A program made the position numbers and the translations under genes. A DNA stretch of 64,000 nt, taken from positions 76,549,439 through 76,613,438 of the forward strand of contig CM053272.1 in NCBI GenBank assembly GCA_028583415.1. The letters are read 5' to 3'. This document shows positions 24,238-35,146 of the stretch, piece by piece; within the stretch, counting starts at the first letter, position 1; each line of letters begins with the position of its first letter. Source of the stretch: Protea cynaroides. Lineage: Eukaryota > Streptophyta > Magnoliopsida > Proteales > Proteaceae. The notes below the pieces were generated by a model. It saw only the letters and a program-made list of their open reading frames with translations. It had not been told where the DNA came from and did no database searches.

Positions 24238-26979
24238 TATAAGCACCCCATTTTTGCCATCCCAGCTAAACAAAGTCCTACTGGTGTGTAGACAACAAAG
24301 GAAGAAAGGTGATTGAAAGTTTGGATTTTTAACTGAGACTTTGAGACAGTTTTTTGTGTGTCCCATAGCAAGGGCAATGGCGACAACCTGCATGGATGCA
24401 TGGGTCATGGAATTATCTTCAAAATGATACCAGAATTATTCAATTTCGATGTCAAACGAAGAAGATATGGTCATTTTTGTCGGATGACAAGTACAAGGGA
24501 GGTTTCTAAAATTATCATAAATATTCCAAGGGCTTTTGTGTAAATTATCATAAGTTTAATTATTTAAACTTCATATCATTATATATTGGCCGTCCTACGT
24601 TTGAATCAGGTGATTCTAACGCCATTATGTTCTATTTTCAGTCCTCTTCAAAGTGGACGTGAAGAATCCCGAGCAGAGGTCACCGGTGGGTTCCATGCAA
24701 GCTTTCATGCGAAATTATCGATAGAACTTTCATTCTTCATATCTTGGTCATCCCACGTCTGAATCAGATGATTCAAGCGTGCTTATTCTTCATTTTTCGT
24801 CTACTTCAAAGTAGACATGGAAAATCTGGGACAAGGGTCATCAAAAGATTTCAAGCAGAACGATAAGCCAAATGGGCTCATGAAATGATAGAAAACCAGT
24901 CAACCCAGCTCAATCCAAGCCAGTCTCCACCCAACCCAGTCAACCTATCTCAATTCAAATCAGTCCATTCTAATCAAGCTCAGCCATTTCAGTTTGGACC
25001 GAACCAGTTCAGTCCATATGATGTACGTTGTTTTATATAGTATATAATATGTTATGTATGTTACATATACATCATATATATATATGGTGTGTGTGTGCTG
25101 GCCGAGAAGTGCTTAAGAAGTAATAAGGGAGTGACTCTAATTCTCAAGAATGAAAATATAGAAAGAAGTCGTAAGAAAGCTTAACCGAAAGATTTGGTGA
25201 GTGATTGAGAAGTCGAGGAAAAGGAAATATGGACAGCAATTGTCGAGATTTTGGAGAGATTGAGAGAAGAAGAAAGGAAAGAAGATAAAAAAAATGTAAT
25301 AGAAATAATGACAGGAGAGGATCAGTGGAGCTGGACAAGATTTGGAAGGAAGAAAATAGAAAAAAAAAGAAAGAAAGAAAGTAGAAGAAAATAGAAAAAA
25401 AAAGACGAAAGAAAGTCGGAAAGAATAGGAAAGAAGAGGGAGAGAAGCTAGAAAGATCATGGAGAAGAGAGACGGGGAGAGAGAGATCAGAGAGAAAAAG
25501 GAAAAGTGAGAGAAGAAGAGAAAAAAAGAGATGAGAGAAATCAGAGAGAGGAGGGATTAGAAAAAAGAGGGTAACAGAAAGAACATAAGAAGAAGAAAAT
25601 AGAGAGAGAGAGGAAGCGGGGAAATTGAGGAAGAAGGAGAAGAAGCCGAAGAAGAGGATTGACGAAGAAGGTTGAAGAAGCAGAAGGAGTGGCCAAGGTA
25701 AACCCAGCCCTCCCCTTGCTCTAGCTTTTTTTCTGTTTGTTTTGTTTGCTGCAGCATACAATCAAAACCGTCGATCTGACCATCTACCACCTCATGGCCA
25801 ATGCAACACCTGGCCTGTAAACCCCTCAACTCTGCACCAATCCTTTACCCTCTTACATCTCTCCTGTAATAACCCTCCACCTGTGCGTAGTTCTTCATTA
25901 CATAATTCAGTCCACTAACCTAAAACTTACCCCAACCGATAATCATTGAACCCATTGCTGCAACATTACCTAGCCCCACCGATATTCCCATCGTTCAATC
26001 TGAACTTATCCATCCCAACTCCTATCACCCTCTCCTGGAGCTTACCCTCAGCCATGTGTCGACTTCATCATATGTCTCCAACCTCTTCCTGAAACCAGAT
26101 CTACAACTCGATCCCATATCTGGTAATCCCACTCTTCACCACTTCCATCTGATCGAAAACCATCCCTGGCAGATCTGTTTGCAACATCCTCATACCGTTG
26201 GATCCACTCGATATCCCCACTTCAAATCCTTAAACCTGAGATAATCCCCACTCCATCTCATCGATGCCAACCATCCATGCAATGCCCCCCATAAACTACT
26301 TGTCACACTACCGACAAACCCAACCTGTTGTCTACTTTCCACCGAATCCCACATGCAAGAATCTTGCATACCAGCCACCTGTTATCCCATGTAACTCAAC
26401 CCTAGCCATGCTAAACTTGTCAACCCCATAACATGTGAGCCACACCTTCATGTACCCGTGGCCATCTCCATCATCCTCATGGCCATAGCAGCCCCTCCAC
26501 CCAACAATCTACCTAAACCTTTGCCATAGACTCGATAATCTGTTACAAAGCACCATCCACCACTCACTTCTCCAAACCCTACAGACCAATCACTCACCAA
26601 CCGTAAACCCCAATCAAAACCCAGCCCATCATGTCCTTTGATCAGCCAGCAACACTTGATCAGCCAATCACCTTCATAGCAACTCCATCACACCATTCGA
26701 TCATCAGTCGATACCTTTAATCCCAACCTCTAGCTGCAATCTGTAGCACCCCAAAACCTGGAACCACCCAAACCGATTGCCTTTCCTCACTTCACTCTCA
26801 CCGTGAGCCACTCCACTTTGCTGCAGTCCACATGATCTTCCATCTATCCACTCTTCAAAACCCAGCCATGACACTTTGCTGCTCACCAACCAGTCCACTT
26901 GTCCACACACACCTTGACACCTAGCATCCCCACATGTGATCACTCAATCCATAATTGATCCGAGAACTCGACCATACAA
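24238..26979 (+). mobile_element. Ogre-like element C: 5' LTR, segment 1
   Basis: Starts TATAAGCACCCCATTTTTGCC, the same sequence that ends LTR D at 62998 in reverse, where it adjoins a purine tract; this places the LTR start. Blocks then follow in the same order as D: the yeast-like phrase GATATGGTCATTTTTG, GTCCTCTTCAAAGTGGAC repeats, a TA/TG microsatellite (25030-25100), and a long purine-rich tract (25140-25700). The segment is interrupted at 26980 by a solo LTR. Confidence 0.7.
25140..25700. repeat. Purine-rich (GA) tract in LTR C
   Basis: About 560 bp with almost only A and G on the plus strand. The counterpart in LTR D is the CT-rich 60800-61640. The 205-residue minus-strand frame rich in Ser, Leu and Phe is a by-product of this composition. 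Confidence 0.9.
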
Positions 26980-29311
26980 TGTCACACCCCAATTCTGGTT
27001 TAACCAAAATAGTGTGATGAACGTCCAATAAATCAACGGTTCAACCAGGATCTCGTATAGATTGTACCCACCATATCAAACAACACATACATTCCACAAT
27101 AATAATCAGAGGTAATAATCAAATAAGCGGAAGTTTTACAGATAATGAACTGAGTGTCTGACACTGATAATAAATAATTAATCTGATTATCTCCAAAACT
27201 CAAGACATAAAAATAAATAATCAATTACATATCTGATGTTCAAATTATAACTAAACTTAAGTAAAAACACATTGATTGCACTCGCATGATGAATCATGCG
27301 CATCTTCTTCAGCTTCTACGTCCATCGCAACAACGTGTTCATACGTCGGCGCATTTATATATTCTTCAACAGTAGGACCTGCATCATCAACTAAAAATAT
27401 TCGACGTCGAAAGGGTGAGTACACATCATGGCTCAGTGAGCAAACAAAACAATGCAACAAACATATGCATGCATTCAATTCATATCTTTGGTCTGATTTT
27501 TAAGTTTGCAATGTGCTATAGAAAGGTTTGGTGGCCCCCGCACCTCTATACACGAGTGTGTGAATCTGCCCAATGGATCAAACACCATTGCTGTCCCACA
27601 TACACCCACCATGGAATAGAGATAGAGCTAAAGTGTCTGGATCAAACACCGTTAACACTTCCCCTGATGCCCTACCCATACCAACACGTAAGCCCCTGTT
27701 GGCGAGGACTTACAAACTGGGTTCGCAACTAACCAATCCTAATGCCAAACAATGTATCCAAGGCTTGACCCCAGTATCCCTCAATATGTCCATAGAGATA
27801 GAGCTAAGGCCCCCCTGACAGAGTCAGAGATCACACGGTCCGAGACCACCTCCATTGATGCCCTACGACGTAATATTTCTGCTAAGGTAATGGCGATATG
27901 ACGATGTTAGTGGGTAAGACTTGAGTAGAGATAGAGCTAGAGTTTGGTGACGAGGTTAAAGACCACCATGCCACGTCCTCCCCCTGATGCTCCACTCATA
28001 TCCAACACACCAACCACACACATACAACCACATGCCTATTCCTAGCATCATCATCATCATCATGTTATAAATAAACAGAAGTTAATATGCATGAGCAGTT
28101 TTAGCAAGAATATTGGATGACATGTGAGATGCACATTACAAGCATACACACATAGAATCAATCATGACATTGGACTCAATAAAAGTAAACAGTTTGTTAT
28201 TAACCAATTAGTTTAGGTCTTGTTCCCTCACCTGTTAGCAATACTCAATCTCCTTCCAAGCCTTAAAATTCTCTTTGAATTGATTTAACAACCTAAAAGT
28301 TATATGAATTTAAGTTAGGGTTCATATGCAACATGTTACAGTAGTAGGAAATCAAAATAGAGCACTGATAAGTGTCTGATTAGTCCTATGTTCTTATACT
28401 GTGTCGACCTTACTGCCTACGATCGATACCCTACGGTCGCATATGGTGCGACCGTAGCTGCGATGAAATGGTTTCTGGATCTTCCCGAATGCCTATGGTC
28501 GATCCTCTGGTCATGCTGATCATGCTATGGTCGACCGTAGCTGCGACCTTGAGATTTCTGGTCATAGACTACATGCAATTTGAGTTCTTCCTGGGTCAAT
28601 TCCTCTATTCTTCAATTGGGTTTGTCCTAAGGTCATCCTATGACCATCATTAGCAGTTTCTTATCAACCCTAACCATCAAACTCATCCCCCATGGTTATC
28701 CTTCGAAATTACTCAAGGACTCACATGGATCATGATAGGTTGACATCCCCAATTCTCCATAGAATCTTTAGTCCATAGAATTAACATCTTTAGAGATTAG
28801 GTCCATACCTTTGCCTGTGATAGAGAGCCAATCTCTTCTCAGCAAATCCTCTCCTTGGCCTTTCTTCTCCTTCTCTTCGTTATCTTTCTCTAGGGTTTAC
28901 TAATGTTCTAAAAGAGTGAAAAATGGCTGAGGGACGTCCTTTATATAGAGAAAAACTCTCCATATAAAGTCTTCTTTCAATTAGAAAAACAATATCTTAG
29001 TTTAGGAAAGTTTCCAAAACTCAGAGTCTGATCTGGGGTCTCACGATCGATGGCTACGGTCGTAGAACCGGTAGACCGTAGGGTCAAAATCATTGACTGT
29101 GGGTTTCATGGTCTGAGATTTTTGTTTCCTTCCTTATAGTCGACCATACCTACCCAGGAATTTGACCATAGGTATGTTTTCAGTGTTTTTAACTTGATTC
29201 TCATACCTGGTTTGTGATCTATGTTCAAACGATCGGTCCACTTGGTCCAGAAATGATGAAAAGACCTGGCACGACATGGTTAGACCGGGTTAATGGATTG
29301 CGGGTCTTACA
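26980..29311 (-). mobile_element. Solo Del/Tekay-like LTR
   Basis: A 2332 bp LTR (plus strand TGTCACACCCCAATTCTGG...GATTGCGGGTCTTACA) flanked on both sides by TACAA (26975-26979 and 29312-29316), a perfect 5 bp target duplication. There is no internal region, as expected after LTR-LTR recombination. It is related to E's LTRs but a different subfamily: it lacks the AAGGTTAACGTTTATTG motifs and the captured purine-tract units. Short frames inside (27257-27818, 28468-28653) are incidental. Confidence 0.9.
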
Positions 29312-31452
29312 TACAATGATCTAGCAATATGTTGGAATTTCATGTGATTAAAATTGATCCGAGTATGTTTGGAATTTCATGTTATTAAATTTGATCCGAA
29401 TATGTTGGAATTTCATGTGATGAATTTAATCTAATCATAAATGGAATTTCATCTGATTAAAATTGATCCGAGTGTATTTGAAATTTTATGAATTTGATTC
29501 CCATCGGATGCTTGAAATTTCTAATGTGGTTGGTCCAACTACATGATTTGAATTTTATGTGAATTAGGTATGGACCAATGGATGTCAAATTTGATTTTGA
29601 ATTATTAGATTATGATTTTGAGTGATCCAAACTATTGGATTTTCATCAGGATTAATTTTAAATGAATCTGATTAGTTAGATTGTGATTTTGAGTGATTTT
29701 AACCTTTGAATATTGATCATATGTGTTTTTGTGTGATTTAATCCATTGGATCTTGATTATAGGTGTTTTTAAGCCATCTAAACCGTTGGATCTTTATTGT
29801 GGTTGATTTAATTGAATTTGAATGGTTGAATTGACTTCATGAATGTTTTAAGTGAATCTGAACCATCGATCAAATGTGATCTTAGTCACATTGTTGATGA
29901 TCGATGCTTGATTAATGCTCTCACATATTTGAAATGCTCTCAAATGCTGTCTTGGATTGCTTACATGCTATATTCGGGATGCTCACTGCTATATTTGGAT
30001 GCACATTTTGACTGCTATATTTGGAATGCTATCACATGTTGCATTTGGAATGCTATCACTGTTGTATTTGGAATGTTATCACTGCTATAGTTGGAATGCT
30101 TTCACCTGTCATATTTGATCTTGGAAAAAGATAAATTGGAAAAAATGATAATAAGGGTAGGAAACCCAAAAAAATGGAATGAACAGATAGGGAAAGATAA
30201 AGCTTAGAATGGACAGAGCAATTAAGGTAAGAAACCCTAAGAAATGGAAAGAACAGATAGGGAAAGATAAACCCTAAAAATGGAAAGAACAGATAGGGAA
30301 AGATAAACCCTAAAAAATGAAAAAAAAAAAACAGATAGGGAAAGATGAACCTTAGAATGGAAAGAGCAATTAGAGTAAGAAACCCTAAAACCGAAAAGAA
30401 CAAAACAATTAGGGTAAGAAACCCTAGAATGGAAAGAGCATAGTAAAAGGGATAGGAAACCCTAGAAACCTAAAAATAGAAACAATAAAAATGGTAGGAG
30501 TTTAGGTCTCATCCCTAGATCCTATTGACAAAAATTGTAGGAGTTTAAGTCTCATCCCTAGATCCTATTGACAAAAATGGTAGGAGTTTAGGTCTCATCC
30601 CTAGATCCTATGACAAAAATGGTAGGAGTTTAGGTCTCATCCCTAGATCCCATTGATAAAAATGGTAGGATTTTAGGTCTCATCCTTAAATCCTATTGAC
30701 AAAAATGGTAAGAGTTTAGGTCTCATCCCTAGATCCTATTGACAAAAATGGTAGGAGTTTAGGTCTCATCCCTAGATCCTATTGACAAAAATGGTAGGAG
30801 TTTAGGTCTCATCCCTAGATCTTATTGACAAAAATGGTAGGAATTTGGTACACATTCTAAATCCGACTCTCACAAACCTTTCGAACTACGTCGTACCTGA
30901 TTTCTAGGGCGAACCCTAGAATACGTAGGTAATTTGAGACTCCCAAATACGGTACAAAGCTAGCCATCAACCATCCATCCAGCATAAACTTTAACTTAAA
31001 CAAAGAATCTAATTGAAGCACATGCATAAACCACTTTCATAATCTTTAATCTCAAAACCCATTTCGAACTACGTTTTGGACTTGATTTCCAAGATTGGAA
31101 TACGTAGGCAATTTGAGATGGACATCTCAGATTCAGTCCAAGATCGAACCATCTTTGGTCCGATTCACTGTACAGTACTGTACATTAGATTGTTTGTTTA
31201 TTTGCTTCGAAACATGTTTGGCTGAACTATAGGTTAGCAGAACTTAGCAACTTGGTTTAGGACATCCCCCATTAAACCCTAGTCATCCAGTTGACCAAGC
31301 ACAGCCAAAATTAGAGTTTAAGAAAAGTTTAGGAGGCTGATATTGATTGGGCGGTTTGGCTGCCTAACACCTTCCCATAACCATACCCTGAATACTTACC
31401 CGATCTCTTGCAGACTAAAGAACTGATACATTGGGTCATGAGTCAATATATG
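29312..31452 (+). mobile_element. Ogre-like element C: 5' LTR, segment 2
   Basis: Continues LTR C after the solo LTR. Degenerate repeats (GGAATTTCATGTGATTAAAA units, 29330-29560; TTTGGAATGCTATCAC units, 29980-30110) and an AAACCCTA-bearing repeat (30130-30440) mirror D at 59330-60430. It ends GGGTCATGAGTCAATATATG at the edge of element B; the sequence resumes at 56216, shown by the uninterrupted counterpart in D (57960-57990). Confidence 0.7.
30488..30850. repeat. ~43 bp minisatellite in LTR C
   Basis: About nine near-identical units of AAAAATGGTAGGAGTTTAGG followed by TCTCATCCCTAGATCCTATTG. At the matching place LTR D carries an unrelated minisatellite (58440-58790). Confidence 0.9.
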
Positions 31453-31911
31453 TGTTTCGGCCCAGATCCGTCCTATGGGTCCTCTTGGCTGACTGGACCT
31501 GCAAGACAAGAAAAGACAAAGGAAGGGGAAAGCGGGCTGGATGCCCCGGGTCCACTTCGATGCCAAAGTTAGGGCTCTGTGAATAGTCAGTGGGCTCGGT
31601 ACTGAGCCCACAAAGATATTTATAGAAAAGTGTGGGGTGAGGTGAGATTCTCCGTCCCAAGTGTCAGAGAGTGAATCTCTAGAAGTAAATGAGCAGTAAA
31701 TGTTGTTTGTAAAAAACCTCGGGATTTTCCCTATTTATAATGAATAGTGCAAAATTCCCAAATGCCGAACTTACCCTTTGTTCTTGTGTTATCGGGGTCT
31801 TCTTGTGTCGAATGGGGGATCTCCACGTGGCACTGACAGATCTCCACATGGCGCTGATACCGAGTCCAACGCGTAAGGGTTGTATTGCTAGCGCGGCGTA
31901 ATTCCCCAACA
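31453..31911 (-). mobile_element. 3' LTR of B
   Basis: 459 bp, plus strand TGTTTCGGCCCAGATCC...GTAATTCCCCAACA. It is homologous along its length to 55757-56215 and more distantly to the LTRs of A. Minus-strand CATTATAAATAGGG (31731-31744) matches the TATA position in A. Confidence 0.9.
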
Positions 31912-32004
31912 CTTGCCTCATTGTCCTGCCGAATTTGTAGGGTTCGGCTGAGCAAAAAATAGAGAACTGGGTTTTCCCCCTAACAACTTGCCTCGTTGCT
32001 CTGC
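31912..32004 (-). other. Purine-tract region of B with a decoy copy
   Basis: The minus strand reads GGACAATGAGGCAAG directly before the LTR start TGTTGGGG. About 63 bp upstream the same phrase recurs as GAGCAACGAGGCAAG followed by TTGTTAGGGGG, that is a second primer tract plus a false LTR start. Element A has the same arrangement. Confidence 0.6.
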
Positions 32005-32039
32005 TGAATTCGGAAGATTTGGATTGTTCGTATGCTCCT

Positions 32040-32624
32040 TCTTGGTGAGGCGGGTGTTGTGGTCAACATCCGTGAAAAATGCGTCGTGGTTGTTGCGAAG
32101 GGTGTAGGTCCGAGCCTGAAGTGGGCCCTGCCATTTGATCACATCGGTATTGCTGAGGGCATAGGTCCGTGGCCGCAGTGGGCACTGCGGCTAATACACC
32201 TCAGTATTGTTGAGGGCGTTGGTCCGTGGCCGTGGTGGGCACTGCGGCCAACACGCCACGGCCTTTTTGAGGGTGTAAGGCCGAGGCTGTCACGACCACA
32301 TGACCCGATCCAATATGACCGATGTGGGCAGTGCGGCCAATACACATCGGTCATTGCTGAGGAAGAAATGCCGAGGCCGTCACGGGATCCTCACATGTTC
32401 CGAGCCAATTCGACCGATGTGGACACTGCGGCCAATACACATCGGTCATTTACGGAGGATGAGAGTCCGAGGCCGTCACGGGATTGTCACGTGATCCGAG
32501 CCAATGCGACCGATGTGGGCACTGCGGCCAATACACATCAGTCCTTTGTTGAGGAAGAAATGCCGAGGTCGTCACGGGATTGTCACGTATTCCGAGTCAA
32601 TTCGACCGATGTGGGCACTGCGGC
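32040..32624 (-). repeat. 96 bp tandem array of B, left part
   Basis: Units with the core CGACCGATGTGGGCACTGCG recur at 32317, 32412, 32508 and 32604 (95-96 bp); more diverged units lie back to about 32100. Two unit types alternate (GAGGATGAGAGTCCGAGGCC and GAGGAAGAAATGCCGAGGCC). The array is cut at 32624 by element A and resumes at 44442. The 236-residue plus-strand frame across it is an artefact. Confidence 0.9.
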
Positions 32625-33067
32625 TGTTAGGGAATTATGCTACGCTGGGGTCATTCCCTCGACACGTAGGACACAATATCGGCGCTACGTGGAGATTCGC
32701 CATTTGGCAAAGGATAGGAACGGTATTACCCCTCAAGCATAGGAAGAAAAGGTAAACTCGGTATTTCAGGGTTTCACACTATTCACTATAAATAGGGCGA
32801 ATCCCGAGGTTTTTAACACACAACATTTACTACTCATTTATTATTCCTTGAGATTCATGCTCTGACACATCGGTCGGAAAATCTCATCTCACCCCACACT
32901 TTATAATATCTTAGTGGCTCGACACCGAGCCCATTGACTGTTCACAGAGCCTAACTTTAGCATCGGAGTGGACCCGGGGCATCCAGCCCTCCTCCCTTCT
33001 TTGCCTTTCCTTGTCTTGCAGGTCCAGTCAGCAAAGAGGACCCACAGGACGGATCTAGGCCGAAACA
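32625..33067 (+). mobile_element. 5' LTR of A
   Basis: TGTTAGGGAATTATGC...GGCCGAAACA. It holds a TATA box (CACTATAAATAGGG, TATAAATA at 32787-32794), the likely element promoter, and a CACATCGGTCGG motif (32865-32876) shared with the tandem arrays. Confidence 0.92.
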
Positions 33068-33068
33068 G

Positions 33069-33086
33069 TTGGCGCCCACCGTGGGG
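33069..33086 (+). other. Primer binding site of A
   Basis: TTGGCGCCCACCGTGGGG begins one base after the LTR. This is the site typical of RIRE2/Retand-like (Tat) gypsy elements. Which tRNA it pairs with I leave open. Confidence 0.8.
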
Positions 33087-33135
33087 CCCTTGAGTTCCGA
33101 TTTCTTAAAATAAAACCAGGGAGGAATCTCCAATC

Positions 33136-34935
33136 ATGAGTCCACGGCGAACCAGAAGTCACAGGGTCAGTCCCAACGCCCCATCACTCGATCAACGTGT
33201 GAATCCGGAAGAAGGAGATAGGTCAGAGGCCCGACCCAATCAAGATAGCGGAAAACTGGCAACAGCCCAAGCGCCCGCACCAGAGGCATTCGTCACCGAC
33301 GAGCAGTTCAAAACCGTTGCGCAGCAGCTTGCGGTATTGGCAAGATTCGTGCAAGGATTGCCATCCCCAGCGGCGGAGGCCTCATCTCGACCTCCAATTG
33401 GCTTCGTCCCCCGGGCGGCACCACACCAAGATGACGACCTCCATCAAGACCCACCCTGAGATCGGCCAAGACAGAGCGGAGGCCGACCTGTGCAGCGGGG
33501 AGCCAACATTCGCCCTGCCCCCGAGTTAAGCGGCACAGGCTCGACCTCACACCATGGGAGAATTCTGGCTCGGGACAGACTTGGTCCCCAGCCGAGGCCA
33601 GTACCCAGGGTCGATGAAGAGGACCTAGAAGAGCTCTTGGTCCCTCGGTGAACAGTACTACCAGAAGGAGCCGTTGGGACAGACAAGCCCAGTGCCCCCA
33701 TGGACCCTGCAGTCGTTGCACAAATAGCGGACCAGTTGGCAGTCCTTCACCGAAAGGTCGAAACAATGGAGAAAGCGGGAGTGTCCCAAGATGAAGACAG
33801 GGACTATTCCACGGACAACCCCCTGACAGACATCATCATGAGGGTCCCTCTACCCAAGCGCTTTAGCATGCCCCCTGTCGACTCTTACGATGGTTCTACC
33901 GATCCCATTGAACACTTGAACAACTTTGTTGGGGCGATGGTCCTGCACGCAAACCCTGATGCAATCATGTGTAGAGCTTTCCCGCTCACACTCAAGGGGG
34001 CGGCACAGATGTGGTTCAATAACCTTCCCCCATGGTCAATCGACTCATTCAAAACCATGGGTAAACTATTCCGGATGCACTTCCAGGGTAGCCGGGTGCA
34101 GCGGAAGACAAGCGCCCATCTGATGAATATGCGGCAAAGATCCGGAGAGACCCTAAGGGCCTTCTTAGCCAGGTTTAACTTGGAGGTGCTCCAAGTCAAA
34201 GACATTGATGAGGCAGTTCACTTCGCTACATTGAGAGCAGCAGTCACCGACACAAGGCTCAGATTTTCCATCGCTAAGAAGGAACCTGCCGATCTACAAG
34301 AGCTCCTGGCAAGATGCGAGAAATTCGCCAGCGCCAACGAAATCTATGAAGCTAGCAAGAATCTGGAAGATACTCCGCACAAGCGGACTGACGAGAGGCC
34401 AAACCTCGCCCGCCCTGGAGAAAGCAAAAGATCCCGGAGAGAAGAGGCGCGTGTCAGGGGTTTGCTGCAAAAGAAATTCAGTGACTATACCCCACTTAAC
34501 AGGTCCCTCGGTGACGTGTACACTCTCATTGCGGACGATGGATACCTTCAGAGGTCCTAGAAGATAGTCACTGAAGCTAAAAAGTGCAATCCCAGCAAGT
34601 ATTGTCAGTATCACCGTGACATCGGCCACACGACCGATGAATGTCGCAATCTACAAGCAGAAATTGAAGACCTCATCCAGCGAGGTTATTACAAGCAATA
34701 TGTAGATCACAATGCTCCTAGAGTACCGGCTACCACAGCCAAAGATCGGAGAAGATTACCTCTCCCACCAAGGACGAGAACGCTAGAGCGAGAATCTCGG
34801 CGTCAAGAGAACAAAGAACCGAGGAGGCAAGAGAGAAGGGACATAAGGGAAGAACCCGCCCGGGGAGAAAGGAGGAGGGATAGGCCCACCGAGCCTCGCT
34901 ACCCAGAGAGGCCTCGCGAGAAAGAGCCTATTTAG
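33136..34935 (+). pseudogene. gag of A
   Basis: Starts MSPRRTRS, as does gag of B. It is one frame broken by four stops: TGA 33457, TGA 33649, TAG 34558 and TAG 34933. Comparison with B suggests CGA or CAG codons in at least three of them. The capsid core runs from about 33820 (IIMRVPLPKRF, PPVDSYDGSTDP, WFNNLPPWSI, LMNMRQRSGETLRAF). After the third stop comes the nucleocapsid motif CQYHRDIGHTTDEC (near 34603), a CX2HX4HX4C variant, then an Arg/Glu-rich tail. It forms the particle and binds RNA; this copy cannot make full-length protein. Confidence 0.88.
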
Positions 34936-35146
34936 CATGAGGACAGGAGGGAAAGGAGACCGACGCCAGTGCATCGGGACATCGGTGTCATTCTATGCCA
35001 GCTCGACCGTACTCCCCAATAGACACACGAGCAGAGTCGAGTTCCCAACTCCTTGGCAGCCAGAGGGAGGACCAGACAGAGGACCGATCCAAGGGTGTTC
35101 CGGTAGCGCAAAGACCAGACTCCACCTCCCCCTCCGCTCCATGTGA

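Noticed and set aside
25137..25829. 205-codon minus-strand frame rich in Ser, Leu and Phe
   Set aside because: By-product of a purine-rich tract; no domain and no counterpart in LTR D.
32032..32755. 236-codon plus-strand frame across the B array and into A's LTR
   Set aside because: It crosses the junction of two different elements and consists of 96 bp repeat translation.
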